In this document: positions 7,049 to 14,338 of the stretch, piece after piece
How the letters are laid out: the number at the start of each line of letters is the position of its first letter
Numbering within the stretch: the stretch's first letter is position 1
The notes under the pieces: generated by a model
What the model was told of the DNA's origin: nothing
Databases searched by the model: none
The model's input: only the letters and a program-made list of their open reading frames with translations
Made by a program: the position numbers and the translations under genes
NCBI GenBank assembly: GCA_011390385.1
Contig: JAABSN010000051.1
Coordinates: forward strand, 1-19,399
Direction: 5' to 3'
Origin: Thioalkalivibrio nitratireducens
Lineage (GTDB): Bacteria > Pseudomonadota > Gammaproteobacteria > Ectothiorhodospirales > Ectothiorhodospiraceae
Length of the DNA stretch: 19,399 nucleotides

Positions 7049-7825
7049 ATGAACACGCGGGTTCCAGCGATCAGGGACGGAGCACGGGCACCTCAATTGC
7101 AATGGGTGGCGCGTGCGCCGGGCGATGGCGCCCCCTGCAGACGGTGCCGGCTCGCCCCGATCTGCCTGCCTTCGTGTCTCGATGATTCGGCGCTGGATGC
7201 TTTCGCGGCGCTTGTTCGGCCCCTCCCGCCGTTGCAAAAGGGTCAGCTCCTCTATCGCGCGGGAGCGCCGTTCGAGAATCTCTATGCGGTGCGCACCGGT
7301 GCCCTGAAGGGAGTGACAGGCGGCACTGGGACACGAGGCCGAATCGTGCGCTTCTTCCTTCCGGGTGAGGTGGTGGGGTTCGGATCCATCGATTCCGGGG
7401 TCGCAGCCCTGGGGATCTTCGCCACGGATACCGCGCATCTCTGTGCCGTCCCCTACACGCAGCTTGAAGGGATGGCGCAGGAATACCGGTCGGTCTTCCC
7501 CTCACTGGTGCGCAGGATCGGACGGGAGCTGCGCCGCGAACAGCAGGCCCGCCTCGCGTTTGCAGCAGGCAGCGCGCTGCCTTTGCTGGCGACCACCCTG
7601 TTGGAACTCGGCGCGAGATTCGCGCAGTCAGGACTGTCGCCCACACGGTTGCGGCTGCCGATGGCGCGGTTGGATCTGGGAGACTATCTGGGGCTGACAC
7701 CAGAGACCGTCAGCCGCACGTTCGCCGAGTTGGACCGGCGCGGATGGATCACCTCCAGGGGTAGGGAAGTCGAGCTTCTGGACCTGAAAGCGCTGCGCCG
7801 GGTGGCGCCCATGGCCACTTTCTGA
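7049..7825 (+). CDS. fnr: FNR-type transcriptional regulator with predicted [4Fe-4S] oxygen sensor
   Basis: This encodes 258 residues from the ATG at 7049. Cysteines at 30, 33 and 39 (C-x2-C-x5-C) and 132 correspond to Cys20, 23, 29 and 122 of E. coli FNR, each shifted by exactly 10. In FNR these four ligate the oxygen-labile [4Fe-4S] cluster. An extra Cys lies at 43. A cyclic-nucleotide-binding-like fold follows, then a helix-turn-helix with Glu219, Ser222 and Arg223, again +10 from FNR Glu209, Ser212 and Arg213, which contact TTGAT. The frame is open back to a GTG at 6911, but those 46 residues do not look FNR-like, so I use 7049 although its ribosome site is weak. It lies directly behind mtrB, and a perfect FNR box precedes mtrC, so it probably controls the conduit. 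Confidence 0.92.
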   Translation: MNTRVPAIRDGARAPQLQWVARAPGDGAPCRRCRLAPICLPSCLDDSALDAFAALVRPLPPLQKGQLLYRAGAPFENLYAVRTGALKGVTGGTGTRGRIVRFFLPGEVVGFGSIDSGVAALGIFATDTAHLCAVPYTQLEGMAQEYRSVFPSLVRRIGRELRREQQARLAFAAGSALPLLATTLLELGARFAQSGLSPTRLRLPMARLDLGDYLGLTPETVSRTFAELDRRGWITSRGREVELLDLKALRRVAPMATF

Positions 7826-8125
7826 CTGAACCGCGCGAGCCCATCCCCAAGCGCACAGCGGCGGGGTGACCGACGAGAACGGTTCGCTCACTCGCCATCG
7901 CACTCAACCGACCGCGAGCGGAAGCCGACGGAAGGAAACGGGGCTAGCTTATAAGTTTTCCTGTTGACTGTTGAATCGATGGCACCTCCGACCTACCGCT
8001 GCTTTTCCGGGTGGCCATTTTGCCGCACCTGCTCCCGTGCCTGTTTCCGCGATGGGTAACGGAATGCAAAGCCCGAAAGTTCGCTTACCAAGGGTCTGGC
8101 CATTCATTCCCGGGCTCGCTCGCGG
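7826..8125. other. Gap between convergent fnr and soeC, no gene seen
   Basis: The 300-nt gap separates the stop of the plus-strand regulator from the stop of the minus-strand soeC. I see no convincing gene. A short palindrome CTTATAAG lies at 7948-7955, within a weak bulged hairpin with arms near 7933-7939 and 7955-7962 that ends in TTTTCCT. This could act as a poor terminator for the regulator gene. The local composition is richer in A+T than the genes. Confidence 0.4.
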
Positions 8126-9109
8126 TCAAGACACCGACTGGTAATACAGGTTCTGCGGGTGGTTGGCCTGAGCGAAGAAGTACCAGCGCTCGGCCAGCAG
8201 GCCCAGGTACTGGATCGCGAACGCGGTGATCAGCACATTGGTCGGATCCACCGTCATCGCCATGGCCACGGCCAGCAGCAGCGTCGGGATCGCGAACGTG
8301 GTGATCAGGAAACCCCACTTGACCGCTCGCAGGAACCCGGGCGTGCGATGGTGGAAGAACTCGCGCGTGTTGAACGACCCGCCCATGAAACCCTGGGATT
8401 TCTGCTGGATCGCCGGGTGCTTGATCCCGATCGCCGTCTGCAGCGTCGACTTGGGCTTGATGCGTGCGTTGCGAATCAGCGACGCCACGCGGCTGACCAG
8501 CCCCAGCAGGGTCAGTATGATCGCCCACCCGGCCAGGAAGGGTACCAGACCGGTTTCGGCCCAGGCGGCCAGCGCCGTGGCGAGGGTGAATCCGGAGGCG
8601 CCTCCGAGCAGCGTGTAGTTCACCACCGTCAGTGGTGAATGCCATTCCTGCAGGAACTTCACCGCAGCGTAGATCATCGCGGTGCTGACGAACAGGGCAA
8701 AGGCGAGCAGCGTCCCCAGACCACCGAGCAGTACCGTCAACAGGACGAAGTTGTCTCCGGGAACAACACCCAGCGGCGGGTTGAACTGCAGCCAGTGCGC
8801 CAGTCCATAAAGGAACACCGCGCCCATGAACGCGGGCAGCACGATGACCTCGCGCGACAACCAGGAGGTGCGCCACTTGGTTGCCGTGCGCCAGGCCCGT
8901 TCCGGCCGGCCCAGGTGGAAGAACGAGGCGAAAAGACCGAGGCCCAGCAACACCAGCGCGAGCAGGCTGCCGGTGGCGAAGAAATCCGAACCCGGTGTGG
9001 GCACCAGGCCGAGTTCGCCATAGACCTCCACCGAGAACAGGGCGAGGAAAAGACCCTGTCCGGCGCCGATCAGGGTGGTCAGGAAAAGTACGGAAAAGGC
9101 AGGATGCAT
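8126..9109 (-). CDS. soeC: Membrane anchor subunit of sulfite dehydrogenase (DmsC-type), SoeC
   Basis: This encodes 327 residues, strongly hydrophobic, with about eight predicted membrane helices. The conserved segment FHLGRPERAWR, followed closely by TSWLSREV, is typical of the DmsC family. Family members anchor the catalytic and iron-sulfur subunits to the inner membrane and exchange electrons with the quinone pool. It is the last gene of soeA-soeB-soeC, starting 17 nt after soeB ends. The start ATG (9107-9109) has only a weak ribosome site, consistent with translational coupling. The assignment to SoeC rather than another DmsC-like anchor rests on the neighbouring subunits and on the apr/sat genes nearby. 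Confidence 0.9.
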   Translation of the reverse strand: MHPAFSVLFLTTLIGAGQGLFLALFSVEVYGELGLVPTPGSDFFATGSLLALVLLGLGLFASFFHLGRPERAWRTATKWRTSWLSREVIVLPAFMGAVFLYGLAHWLQFNPPLGVVPGDNFVLLTVLLGGLGTLLAFALFVSTAMIYAAVKFLQEWHSPLTVVNYTLLGGASGFTLATALAAWAETGLVPFLAGWAIILTLLGLVSRVASLIRNARIKPKSTLQTAIGIKHPAIQQKSQGFMGGSFNTREFFHHRTPGFLRAVKWGFLITTFAIPTLLLAVAMAMTVDPTNVLITAFAIQYLGLLAERWYFFAQANHPQNLYYQSVS

Positions 9110-9126
9110 GATGAATTCGTCCGTGG

Positions 9127-9858
9127 TTACCAGCTGGTGACGTCGTCGAGCGAAGGCTCGTCCCGGCCGGGCTTGGGCAATTGGCTGTCGATCTTGAGCG
9201 GGTTGTCGGCCCGTTCGATCTCATCCTCGCGCACGGTGATCCGGGTCTTGCGCCGCGGCAGGTAGTGGTTCGCCGGCTTGGTGCCCCATTCGGGCATCAA
9301 CTGATAGCCGCCATTCTCGCGGATGGCCTGCGAGACCTGCGAGTTCGGGTCATGGATGTCGCCAAACAGCCGCGCATTGGTGGGGCAGGCGCGCACACAG
9401 GCGGGCTTGCGGTCCCATTCCGGGACGCTCTGGTCGTAGATGCGGTCCACGCACAGGGTGCACTTGGTCATGACCCTGCGCTGCGCATCGACTTCGCGCA
9501 CGCCGTAGGGGCAGGCCCAGGAGCAGTACTTGCAGCCGATGCACTTGTCGTAGTCGACCAGTACGATGCCGTCTTCCTTGCGCTTGTACGAGGCCCCGGT
9601 GGGGCATACCGGCACGCAGGGAGGCTCCTCGCAGTGCAGGCAGGACTTGGGGAAGTGCACCGTCTCCGTGTTCGGGTATTCGCCGACCTCGAAGGTCTGC
9701 ACCCGGTTGAAGAAGGTGCCCGTGGGATCCTCGCCGTAGGGGTTCATGTCGACCAGCGGGCCGGCCTCGCCGGAGGTATTCCACTCCTTGCAGCTGGTAA
9801 CACAGGCCTGGCAGCCCACGCAGACATTCAGGTCGATGACCAGGGCGAGCTGGGTCAT
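9127..9858 (-). CDS. soeB: Iron-sulfur subunit of sulfite dehydrogenase, SoeB
   Basis: This encodes 243 residues with four ferredoxin-like cysteine groups: 13/16/19/23, 73/76/81/85, 106/109/112/116 and 133/136/154/158. They should bind four [4Fe-4S] clusters, as in DmsB, PsrB and SoeB. The protein carries electrons from the molybdenum subunit to the membrane anchor on the cytoplasmic face; it has no signal peptide. The ATG (9856-9858) overlaps the soeA stop codon in an ATGA arrangement and is preceded by a very strong AAAGGAGG site, so translation is coupled to soeA. A longer open frame upstream is only the antisense-like continuation across soeA. Confidence 0.93.
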   Translation of the reverse strand: MTQLALVIDLNVCVGCQACVTSCKEWNTSGEAGPLVDMNPYGEDPTGTFFNRVQTFEVGEYPNTETVHFPKSCLHCEEPPCVPVCPTGASYKRKEDGIVLVDYDKCIGCKYCSWACPYGVREVDAQRRVMTKCTLCVDRIYDQSVPEWDRKPACVRACPTNARLFGDIHDPNSQVSQAIRENGGYQLMPEWGTKPANHYLPRRKTRITVREDEIERADNPLKIDSQLPKPGRDEPSLDDVTSW

Positions 9859-12725
9859 TTCTTGCCTCCTTTGGCAGCGAAGAAGTTCCAGATCCGCGGC
9901 CGCTTTGCTTGCCCGGGATACGGCTTCAACGTGTCGAACTGGGGTGATGTCACCTCGGGTTCGCCGGCATCCGCCTTGTAGATCCGCACCCGCACGTCGT
10001 ACCAGGAGGCCTGACCCGTCACCGGATCGGAGTTCGAGATGGGGCCCTGTGCGCCGGGCAGTTCTTCCGAGATGAGGTGATTCAGCAGAAAGCCCTTGCG
10101 GGCTTCGTTGGCCTGTGGGGTCAGGTTCCAGGCGCCCGCCGCCTTGCCGATCGCGTTCCAGGTCCAGACAGTGCCGGGCTCCACGGCCTCCGAGTACTTG
10201 GCCATGCAGCGGACCTTGCCCCACTGGCTCTCGATCCAGATCCAGTCTTCGTCCTTGATACCGGCGGCCTGCGCGGTGCGCGGGCTGACGAACAGCAGGT
10301 TGTGCGCGTGGATCTGCCGCAGCCAGGCGTTCTGCGAATCCCACGAGTGATACATCGCCATCGGTCGCTGGGTGATCGCCGCCAGCGGGTACGTGTGCTT
10401 GTCGGTGGCCTGGCACTCGAGCGGGTCGTAGTAGAACGGCAGCGGGTCGAAGTATGTCTCGACGCGTTGCGCCAGGTGCGCTGGCGGGCGGCGCGATGAT
10501 CCCTTGCCCTGCGCCGCGGCGCGGAACTTCATCAGCACCTCGGAGTAGAGGTGGATCAGGATCGGCTCCGCATAGCGCGTGATGCGGTTGCGCTGGGACC
10601 ACTCGAGGTAGCCCTTGTTCCAGTTGCGCATGTACTGGTAACTCTTGGGCAGTTCGTAGTGGAAGACGCAGTTGTTCTTCGCGTACATCTCCCACTGGTT
10701 CGGGTTGGGTTCGCCGCGCAGGGACTTCTCCCCGCCCTTGCCGCGCCAGCCGGCGAGGAATCCGATACCGGAACCGGGCTCGGTCTCGTAGTTGACCACG
10801 AAGTCCGGGTAGTCGCGGTACTTGCGCTTGCCTTCGGGCGTGGTGAAAGCCGGCAGTTTCAGTCGCGAGCCGAGCTCGATCAGCACTTCCTGGAACGGCT
10901 TGCACTCGCCTTTCGGAGGCACCACCGGGATGCGCACAGAGTCGATCGGGCCGTCGTATTCGGAAATCGGGCGGTCGAGCATCGACATCACGTCGTGGCG
11001 CTCGAGATAGGTGGTGTCGGGCAGGATCAGGTCGGCAAAGGCTGTCATCTCCGACTGGAATGCGTCGGCGACGACCAGGAACGGGATCTTGTACTCGCCG
11101 TTCTCGTCCTTGTCGTTCAGCATCTTGCGCACCTCGACCGTGTTCATGGTCGAGTTCCAGGCCATGTTGGCCATGAAGATCATCAGGGTGTCGATCTTGT
11201 ACGGATCGCCACGCCAGGCATTGGTGATGACGTTGTGCATCATGCCGTGCACTGCCAACGGATATTCCCAGGAGAACGCCTTGTCGATACGCACCGGGCC
11301 GCCCTGTTCGTCAACGAACAGGTCACCCGGGTCGGCTGGCCAGCCCAGAACCATGCCGTCCAGCGGCTGGCCCGGTTGTACGGCTTCCGGGCCTTTCGGC
11401 GGACGGGCGCAGGGCGGGATCGGCCGCGGGAATGGCGCCTTGTGGCGGAAGCCGCCGGGCCGGTCGATGGTGCCCAGCAGGGACATCAGGATTGCCAGCG
11501 CACGAATCGTGTGGAAGCCGTTGGAATGCGCCGCCAGGCCGCGCATCGCATGGAACGAGACCGGGTTGCCGGTCACGCTGTCATGTTCCATGCCCCAGGA
11601 ATCGGTCCAGGCGATCGGCAGCTCGATGCGTTGATCGCGGGCGGTCACGCCCATCTCATGCGCCAGACGCCGGATCGTGTCCGCCGGGATCCCGGTGATC
11701 CGCGCAGCCCACTCGGGGGTGTATTCCTGCACCCGTTCCTGCAGCAACTGGAATGCCGGCTTGGCCGCGGTGCCGTCCTGCAGACGGAATTCGCCGAGCA
11801 GGTAGGGGTCTGCATCCGGGGTGTGAGTGACCACCGGGCGGTCCGATTTCCGATCCCACCAGAGCTTGTCCTGCGGGTCGTAGCAGCTCTCCGCCTCGTC
11901 CCCGGCGGTCTCGGAGCGTAGAAACATACCGAACGCGTCGTTCGCCTCGTCCACGTTAACCAGTTGACCGGCGTTGCTGTAACGCACCAGAAAGTCGCGG
12001 TCGTACAGGCCCTTGGCGATGATTTCGTGGATGATCGCCAGCAACAGAGCGCTGTCGGTTCCTGGACGGATCGGCACCCACTCGTCGGCAATGGCGGAGT
12101 AGCCGGTACGAACCGGGTTGATGGAGATGAAGCGACCGCCATCACGCTTGAATTTGGAGATGGCGATCTTCAGCGGGTTGGAGTGGTGGTCTTCGGCAGT
12201 ACCGATCATCACGAACAGCTTCGAACGCTCGAGGTCGGGTCCGCCGAATTCCCAGAACGAGCCGCCGATGGTGTAGATCATGCCAGCGGCCATGTTGACC
12301 GAGCAGAAGCCGCCGTGTGCCGCATAGTTCGGGGTGCCATACTGCTTCGCGAACAGCCCGGTCAGGGCCTGCATCTGGTCGCGGCCGGTGAACAGCGCGA
12401 ACTGCTTGGGATCGGTTTCGCGAATACGACCGAGGCGCTCGGCGAGCGTGTCGAACGCTTCGTCCCAGGAGATCGGTTCGAATTCGCCGGCGCCACGCTC
12501 GGAACCCTGTTTGCGACGCAGCGGCTGGGTCAGCCGGGCTGGGGAGTACTGCTTCATGATCCCCGATGAACCCTTGGCGCAGATCACGCCCTTGTTGATC
12601 GGGTGATCGGGGTTGCCGTCGATGTAGCGGACCTCGCCATCGCGCAAATGCACGCGGATACCGCAGCGGCACGCACACATATAACAAGTGGTATTTTTGA
12701 CTTCCTGCGGGGGGGTCTGTGGCAT
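9855..12725 (-). CDS. soeA: Molybdopterin catalytic subunit of cytoplasmic sulfite dehydrogenase, SoeA
   Basis: This encodes 956 residues of the DMSO-reductase superfamily. An N-terminal [4Fe-4S] motif uses Cys14, 17, 21 and 49. The predicted molybdenum ligand is Cys141 in the segment HGGFCSVN, as in the polysulfide/thiosulfate reductase branch. There is no twin-arginine signal, so it is cytoplasmic, unlike PsrA, PhsA or DmsA but like SoeA of purple sulfur bacteria. SoeABC oxidises sulfite directly to sulfate in the cytoplasm (established knowledge). The genomic neighbourhood with sat and aprMBA supports this over a polysulfide or tetrathionate reductase. The start ATG at 12723-12725 gives an N-terminus that leads straight into the Fe-S motif; the upstream extension to 12806 is AT-rich promoter sequence. 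Confidence 0.92.
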   Translation of the reverse strand: MPQTPPQEVKNTTCYMCACRCGIRVHLRDGEVRYIDGNPDHPINKGVICAKGSSGIMKQYSPARLTQPLRRKQGSERGAGEFEPISWDEAFDTLAERLGRIRETDPKQFALFTGRDQMQALTGLFAKQYGTPNYAAHGGFCSVNMAAGMIYTIGGSFWEFGGPDLERSKLFVMIGTAEDHHSNPLKIAISKFKRDGGRFISINPVRTGYSAIADEWVPIRPGTDSALLLAIIHEIIAKGLYDRDFLVRYSNAGQLVNVDEANDAFGMFLRSETAGDEAESCYDPQDKLWWDRKSDRPVVTHTPDADPYLLGEFRLQDGTAAKPAFQLLQERVQEYTPEWAARITGIPADTIRRLAHEMGVTARDQRIELPIAWTDSWGMEHDSVTGNPVSFHAMRGLAAHSNGFHTIRALAILMSLLGTIDRPGGFRHKAPFPRPIPPCARPPKGPEAVQPGQPLDGMVLGWPADPGDLFVDEQGGPVRIDKAFSWEYPLAVHGMMHNVITNAWRGDPYKIDTLMIFMANMAWNSTMNTVEVRKMLNDKDENGEYKIPFLVVADAFQSEMTAFADLILPDTTYLERHDVMSMLDRPISEYDGPIDSVRIPVVPPKGECKPFQEVLIELGSRLKLPAFTTPEGKRKYRDYPDFVVNYETEPGSGIGFLAGWRGKGGEKSLRGEPNPNQWEMYAKNNCVFHYELPKSYQYMRNWNKGYLEWSQRNRITRYAEPILIHLYSEVLMKFRAAAQGKGSSRRPPAHLAQRVETYFDPLPFYYDPLECQATDKHTYPLAAITQRPMAMYHSWDSQNAWLRQIHAHNLLFVSPRTAQAAGIKDEDWIWIESQWGKVRCMAKYSEAVEPGTVWTWNAIGKAAGAWNLTPQANEARKGFLLNHLISEELPGAQGPISNSDPVTGQASWYDVRVRIYKADAGEPEVTSPQFDTLKPYPGQAKRPRIWNFFAAKGGKK

Positions 12726-12772
12726 GATGGATAGCGCCTTGAATAATAAGCAAATTACGATATACTCGCCAC

Positions 12773-12801
12773 AGTATGCCGGTACGGGGTGGGTCCGACA
12801 A
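12773..12801 (-). promoter_or_regulatory. Candidate sigma70-type promoter of soeABC
   Basis: On the minus strand TTGTCG (12796-12801) and CATACT (12773-12778) are separated by 17 nt, each matching the consensus at four of six positions. Transcription would start near 12766, giving a leader of about 40 nt before soeA. The surrounding sequence is the most A+T-rich part of the divergent region. This is a prediction from pattern only. Confidence 0.35.
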
Positions 12802-12845
12802 GGCAAATTTTTTTATCCGTCCATAAGTACCCAAGGAATGAGTAA

Positions 12846-13010
12846 ATGCTCTTGCCGATCTCCGATGACCGCGAGAACCCGCACCAGCGCATGACCCGGA
12901 ACCGGTTCCGGCGATCCAGCGGCATGTTTTTCGTCTGCGAGCGGGCGACAAGGCAGCTGGACGGCGGCATGGTGCACGGCGCATGCAACAGGGGCGGGAT
13001 CCGACGATGA
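12846..13010 (+). CDS. Possible 54-residue small ORF overlapping yfcE
   Basis: The frame starts at ATG 12846, behind AAGGA at 8 nt spacing, and stops at TGA 13008-13010. It overlaps the yfcE start in an ATGA arrangement. About 87% of codons end in G or C, as in the real genes here. The predicted product is arginine-rich (about eleven Arg), with three scattered Met-Gly or Gly-Met positions and two Cys; it has no recognisable domain or membrane segment. It may be a real small protein, or a leader whose translation is coupled to yfcE. A chance frame in GC-rich sequence remains possible. Confidence 0.4.
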   Translation: MLLPISDDRENPHQRMTRNRFRRSSGMFFVCERATRQLDGGMVHGACNRGGIRR

Positions 13011-13540
13011 AAATCTGCATCGTATCCGACAGCCATGATCGCGGCCCCATGCTGGCACGGGCGATCGAGGCCGGTGCCATCGAGGGCGCGGAGGCGGTGA
13101 TCCACTGCGGCGATCTGATCGGGGGGAACACCCTCAAGGCATCGCTGAAGCTGGGCCTTCCGATCCACGCAGTGCATGGCAACAACCTTGGTGATCCGGT
13201 GGCGATCTCTCGCATTGCCCACCAGTCGAACGGCTTGCTGACCTATTACGGGCACGATGGGATCATCACTCTGGGTGGTCGGCGCATTTTCGTGACCCAC
13301 TACCCCCACTACGCCCACGCGATGGCGTGCACGGGTGACTACGACCTGGTCTGTTGCGGGCACAGCCATGAGCCCGAGATACGCCAGCAGCCACACGTGC
13401 AGAACGGCTCGACCTGGGTTGTGAATCCCGGGACCGTGGCGGGCCTCGGTGCCCCCGAGGCGACCTGGGCGATAGGCGATCTTGACAGCATGACCTTCGA
13501 AATCCGGCTGACACCCGAAGAGGTCACGGCCGAGACCTGA
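13007..13540 (+). CDS. yfcE: YfcE/MJ0936-type metallophosphoesterase
   Basis: This encodes 177 residues, close to E. coli YfcE (184). The metal-binding motifs of the calcineurin-like family are all present: SDSHD (Asp8, His10), HCGD (Asp36), HGNN (Asn59), THYPH (His98) and CGHSH (117-121), then NPGT. Relatives hydrolyse phosphodiesters with two metal ions; the physiological substrate is unknown. I use the ATG at 13007, which gives the canonical MKICIVSDSHD start. An in-frame ATG at 12983 would add eight residues. The gene is divergent from soeA. No direct tie to sulfur metabolism is evident. Confidence 0.88.
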   Translation: MKICIVSDSHDRGPMLARAIEAGAIEGAEAVIHCGDLIGGNTLKASLKLGLPIHAVHGNNLGDPVAISRIAHQSNGLLTYYGHDGIITLGGRRIFVTHYPHYAHAMACTGDYDLVCCGHSHEPEIRQQPHVQNGSTWVVNPGTVAGLGAPEATWAIGDLDSMTFEIRLTPEEVTAET

Positions 13541-13679
13541 GGTCCCCTGGGTTCCGGGCGGGGCCTGTGCCGGAGGTCGCTCTGCCGGGAAGGTCCACGT
13601 ATTCAGAATGGGAGGGGTGGCTTGTCAGCGAGCACATAGAAAGGCATCGTTAGCGACTTCCCTGGATGGAGAGGACTCG

Positions 13680-14282
13680 ATGGCCGCAGAAAACCCGCAC
13701 AAGCCACTGCCTTCACACAAGGCGGATCCCGGAACCGGTCTTCAGCAGGTGACCGAAGCCGCACCCAAGGTCACGATGTCATCTTCGGCGCTCTGCGTGA
13801 TGACCGATTTCCGCAAGGTTCCGGTGGCTACCGTAGGCCCCGATGCCACACTTGCCCAAGCCACCGACGAAATGATCGCCCGCGGTGTGCGCCTGCTGAT
13901 CGTGGTCGAGGGGGAACGCGTACTCGGCCTGATCACTGCACGCGACACCCAGGGCGAGCGACCGATTCAGATCGTGCACGAGCGGGGGGTGCGATACTCC
14001 GACCTCAGGGTGCGTGACCTGATGGCTTCGGTCGAGACCATGGATCTTCTGGAATTGAGCCGGGTGATGCACGCCGAGGTGGGCGACATCGTCGCGACGC
14101 TGAAGAACTGGGGCCGGCAACACGCGCTGGTGGGGGAAAAGGACGCAGCGACCGGTACCACGCGTATCCGGGGTGTCTTCTCGGCCACCCAGATCGGGCG
14201 CCAGCTCGGGTTGCAGGTACAGACGTTCGATGTCGCGCGGACCTTTGCGGAGATTCAGGCCACCTTGTCGAAGGCGTATTGA
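13680..14282 (+). CDS. CBS-domain pair protein
   Basis: This encodes 200 residues. A polar, low-complexity N-terminus of about 40 residues is followed by two CBS domains. The first contains VATVGPDATLAQATDEMIARGVRLL-like sequence and a VLGLITARD signature; the second contains a degenerate MHAEVGDIVATLKNWG stretch and ends in an IRGVFSATQIG signature. CBS pairs sense adenine nucleotides or related ligands and regulate partners. No catalytic domain or DNA-binding domain is attached. The ATG at 13680 follows GGAGAGG at good distance; the open frame extends to 13608 without a better site. It lies between yfcE and sat, and sat consumes AMP-derived APS to make ATP, so nucleotide sensing in this pathway is an attractive but unproven idea. 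Confidence 0.85.
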   Translation: MAAENPHKPLPSHKADPGTGLQQVTEAAPKVTMSSSALCVMTDFRKVPVATVGPDATLAQATDEMIARGVRLLIVVEGERVLGLITARDTQGERPIQIVHERGVRYSDLRVRDLMASVETMDLLELSRVMHAEVGDIVATLKNWGRQHALVGEKDAATGTTRIRGVFSATQIGRQLGLQVQTFDVARTFAEIQATLSKAY

Positions 14283-14296
14283 CCCGATGAACGGCA

Positions 14297-14326
14297 GGGC
14301 TGCGGACGGGACCTTGCCCGCAGCCC
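14297..14326. terminator. Hairpin between convergent CBS gene and sat, likely bidirectional terminator
   Basis: GGGCTGCGG (14297-14305) pairs perfectly with CCGCAGCCC (14318-14326) around a 12-nt loop that can form three further pairs. It lies 14 nt behind the CBS-protein stop and 12 nt behind the sat stop on the opposite strand. No strong T-run follows on either side, but the placement between two converging genes supports a terminator. Confidence 0.6.
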
Positions 14327-14338
14327 TCGCACGCTGGC

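Noticed and set aside
7979..8059. 26-residue Cys-rich open frame between fnr and soeC
   Set aside because: No ribosome site, very short, and no supporting context.
9859..10905. N-terminal extension of soeB through soeA
   Set aside because: The extension is soeA read in another frame. The strong AAAGGAGG site and the first Fe-S motif place the start at 9858.
10551..11921. 456-residue open frame on the plus strand inside soeA
   Set aside because: It lies fully antisense to the well-supported soeA gene, has an arginine/valine/histidine-rich composition typical of antisense frames in GC-rich DNA, and shows no domain.
9855..12725. SoeA as periplasmic polysulfide, thiosulfate or tetrathionate reductase
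   Set aside because: No twin-arginine signal peptide at the N-terminus; the Arg pair at residues 70-71 lies inside the folded domain. Context with apr and sat favours sulfite oxidation.
12732..12746. TTGAATAATAAGCAA-like sequence near the soeA start as an FNR site
   Set aside because: The half-sites do not match TTGAT/ATCAA and the spacing is 15 bp, not 14.
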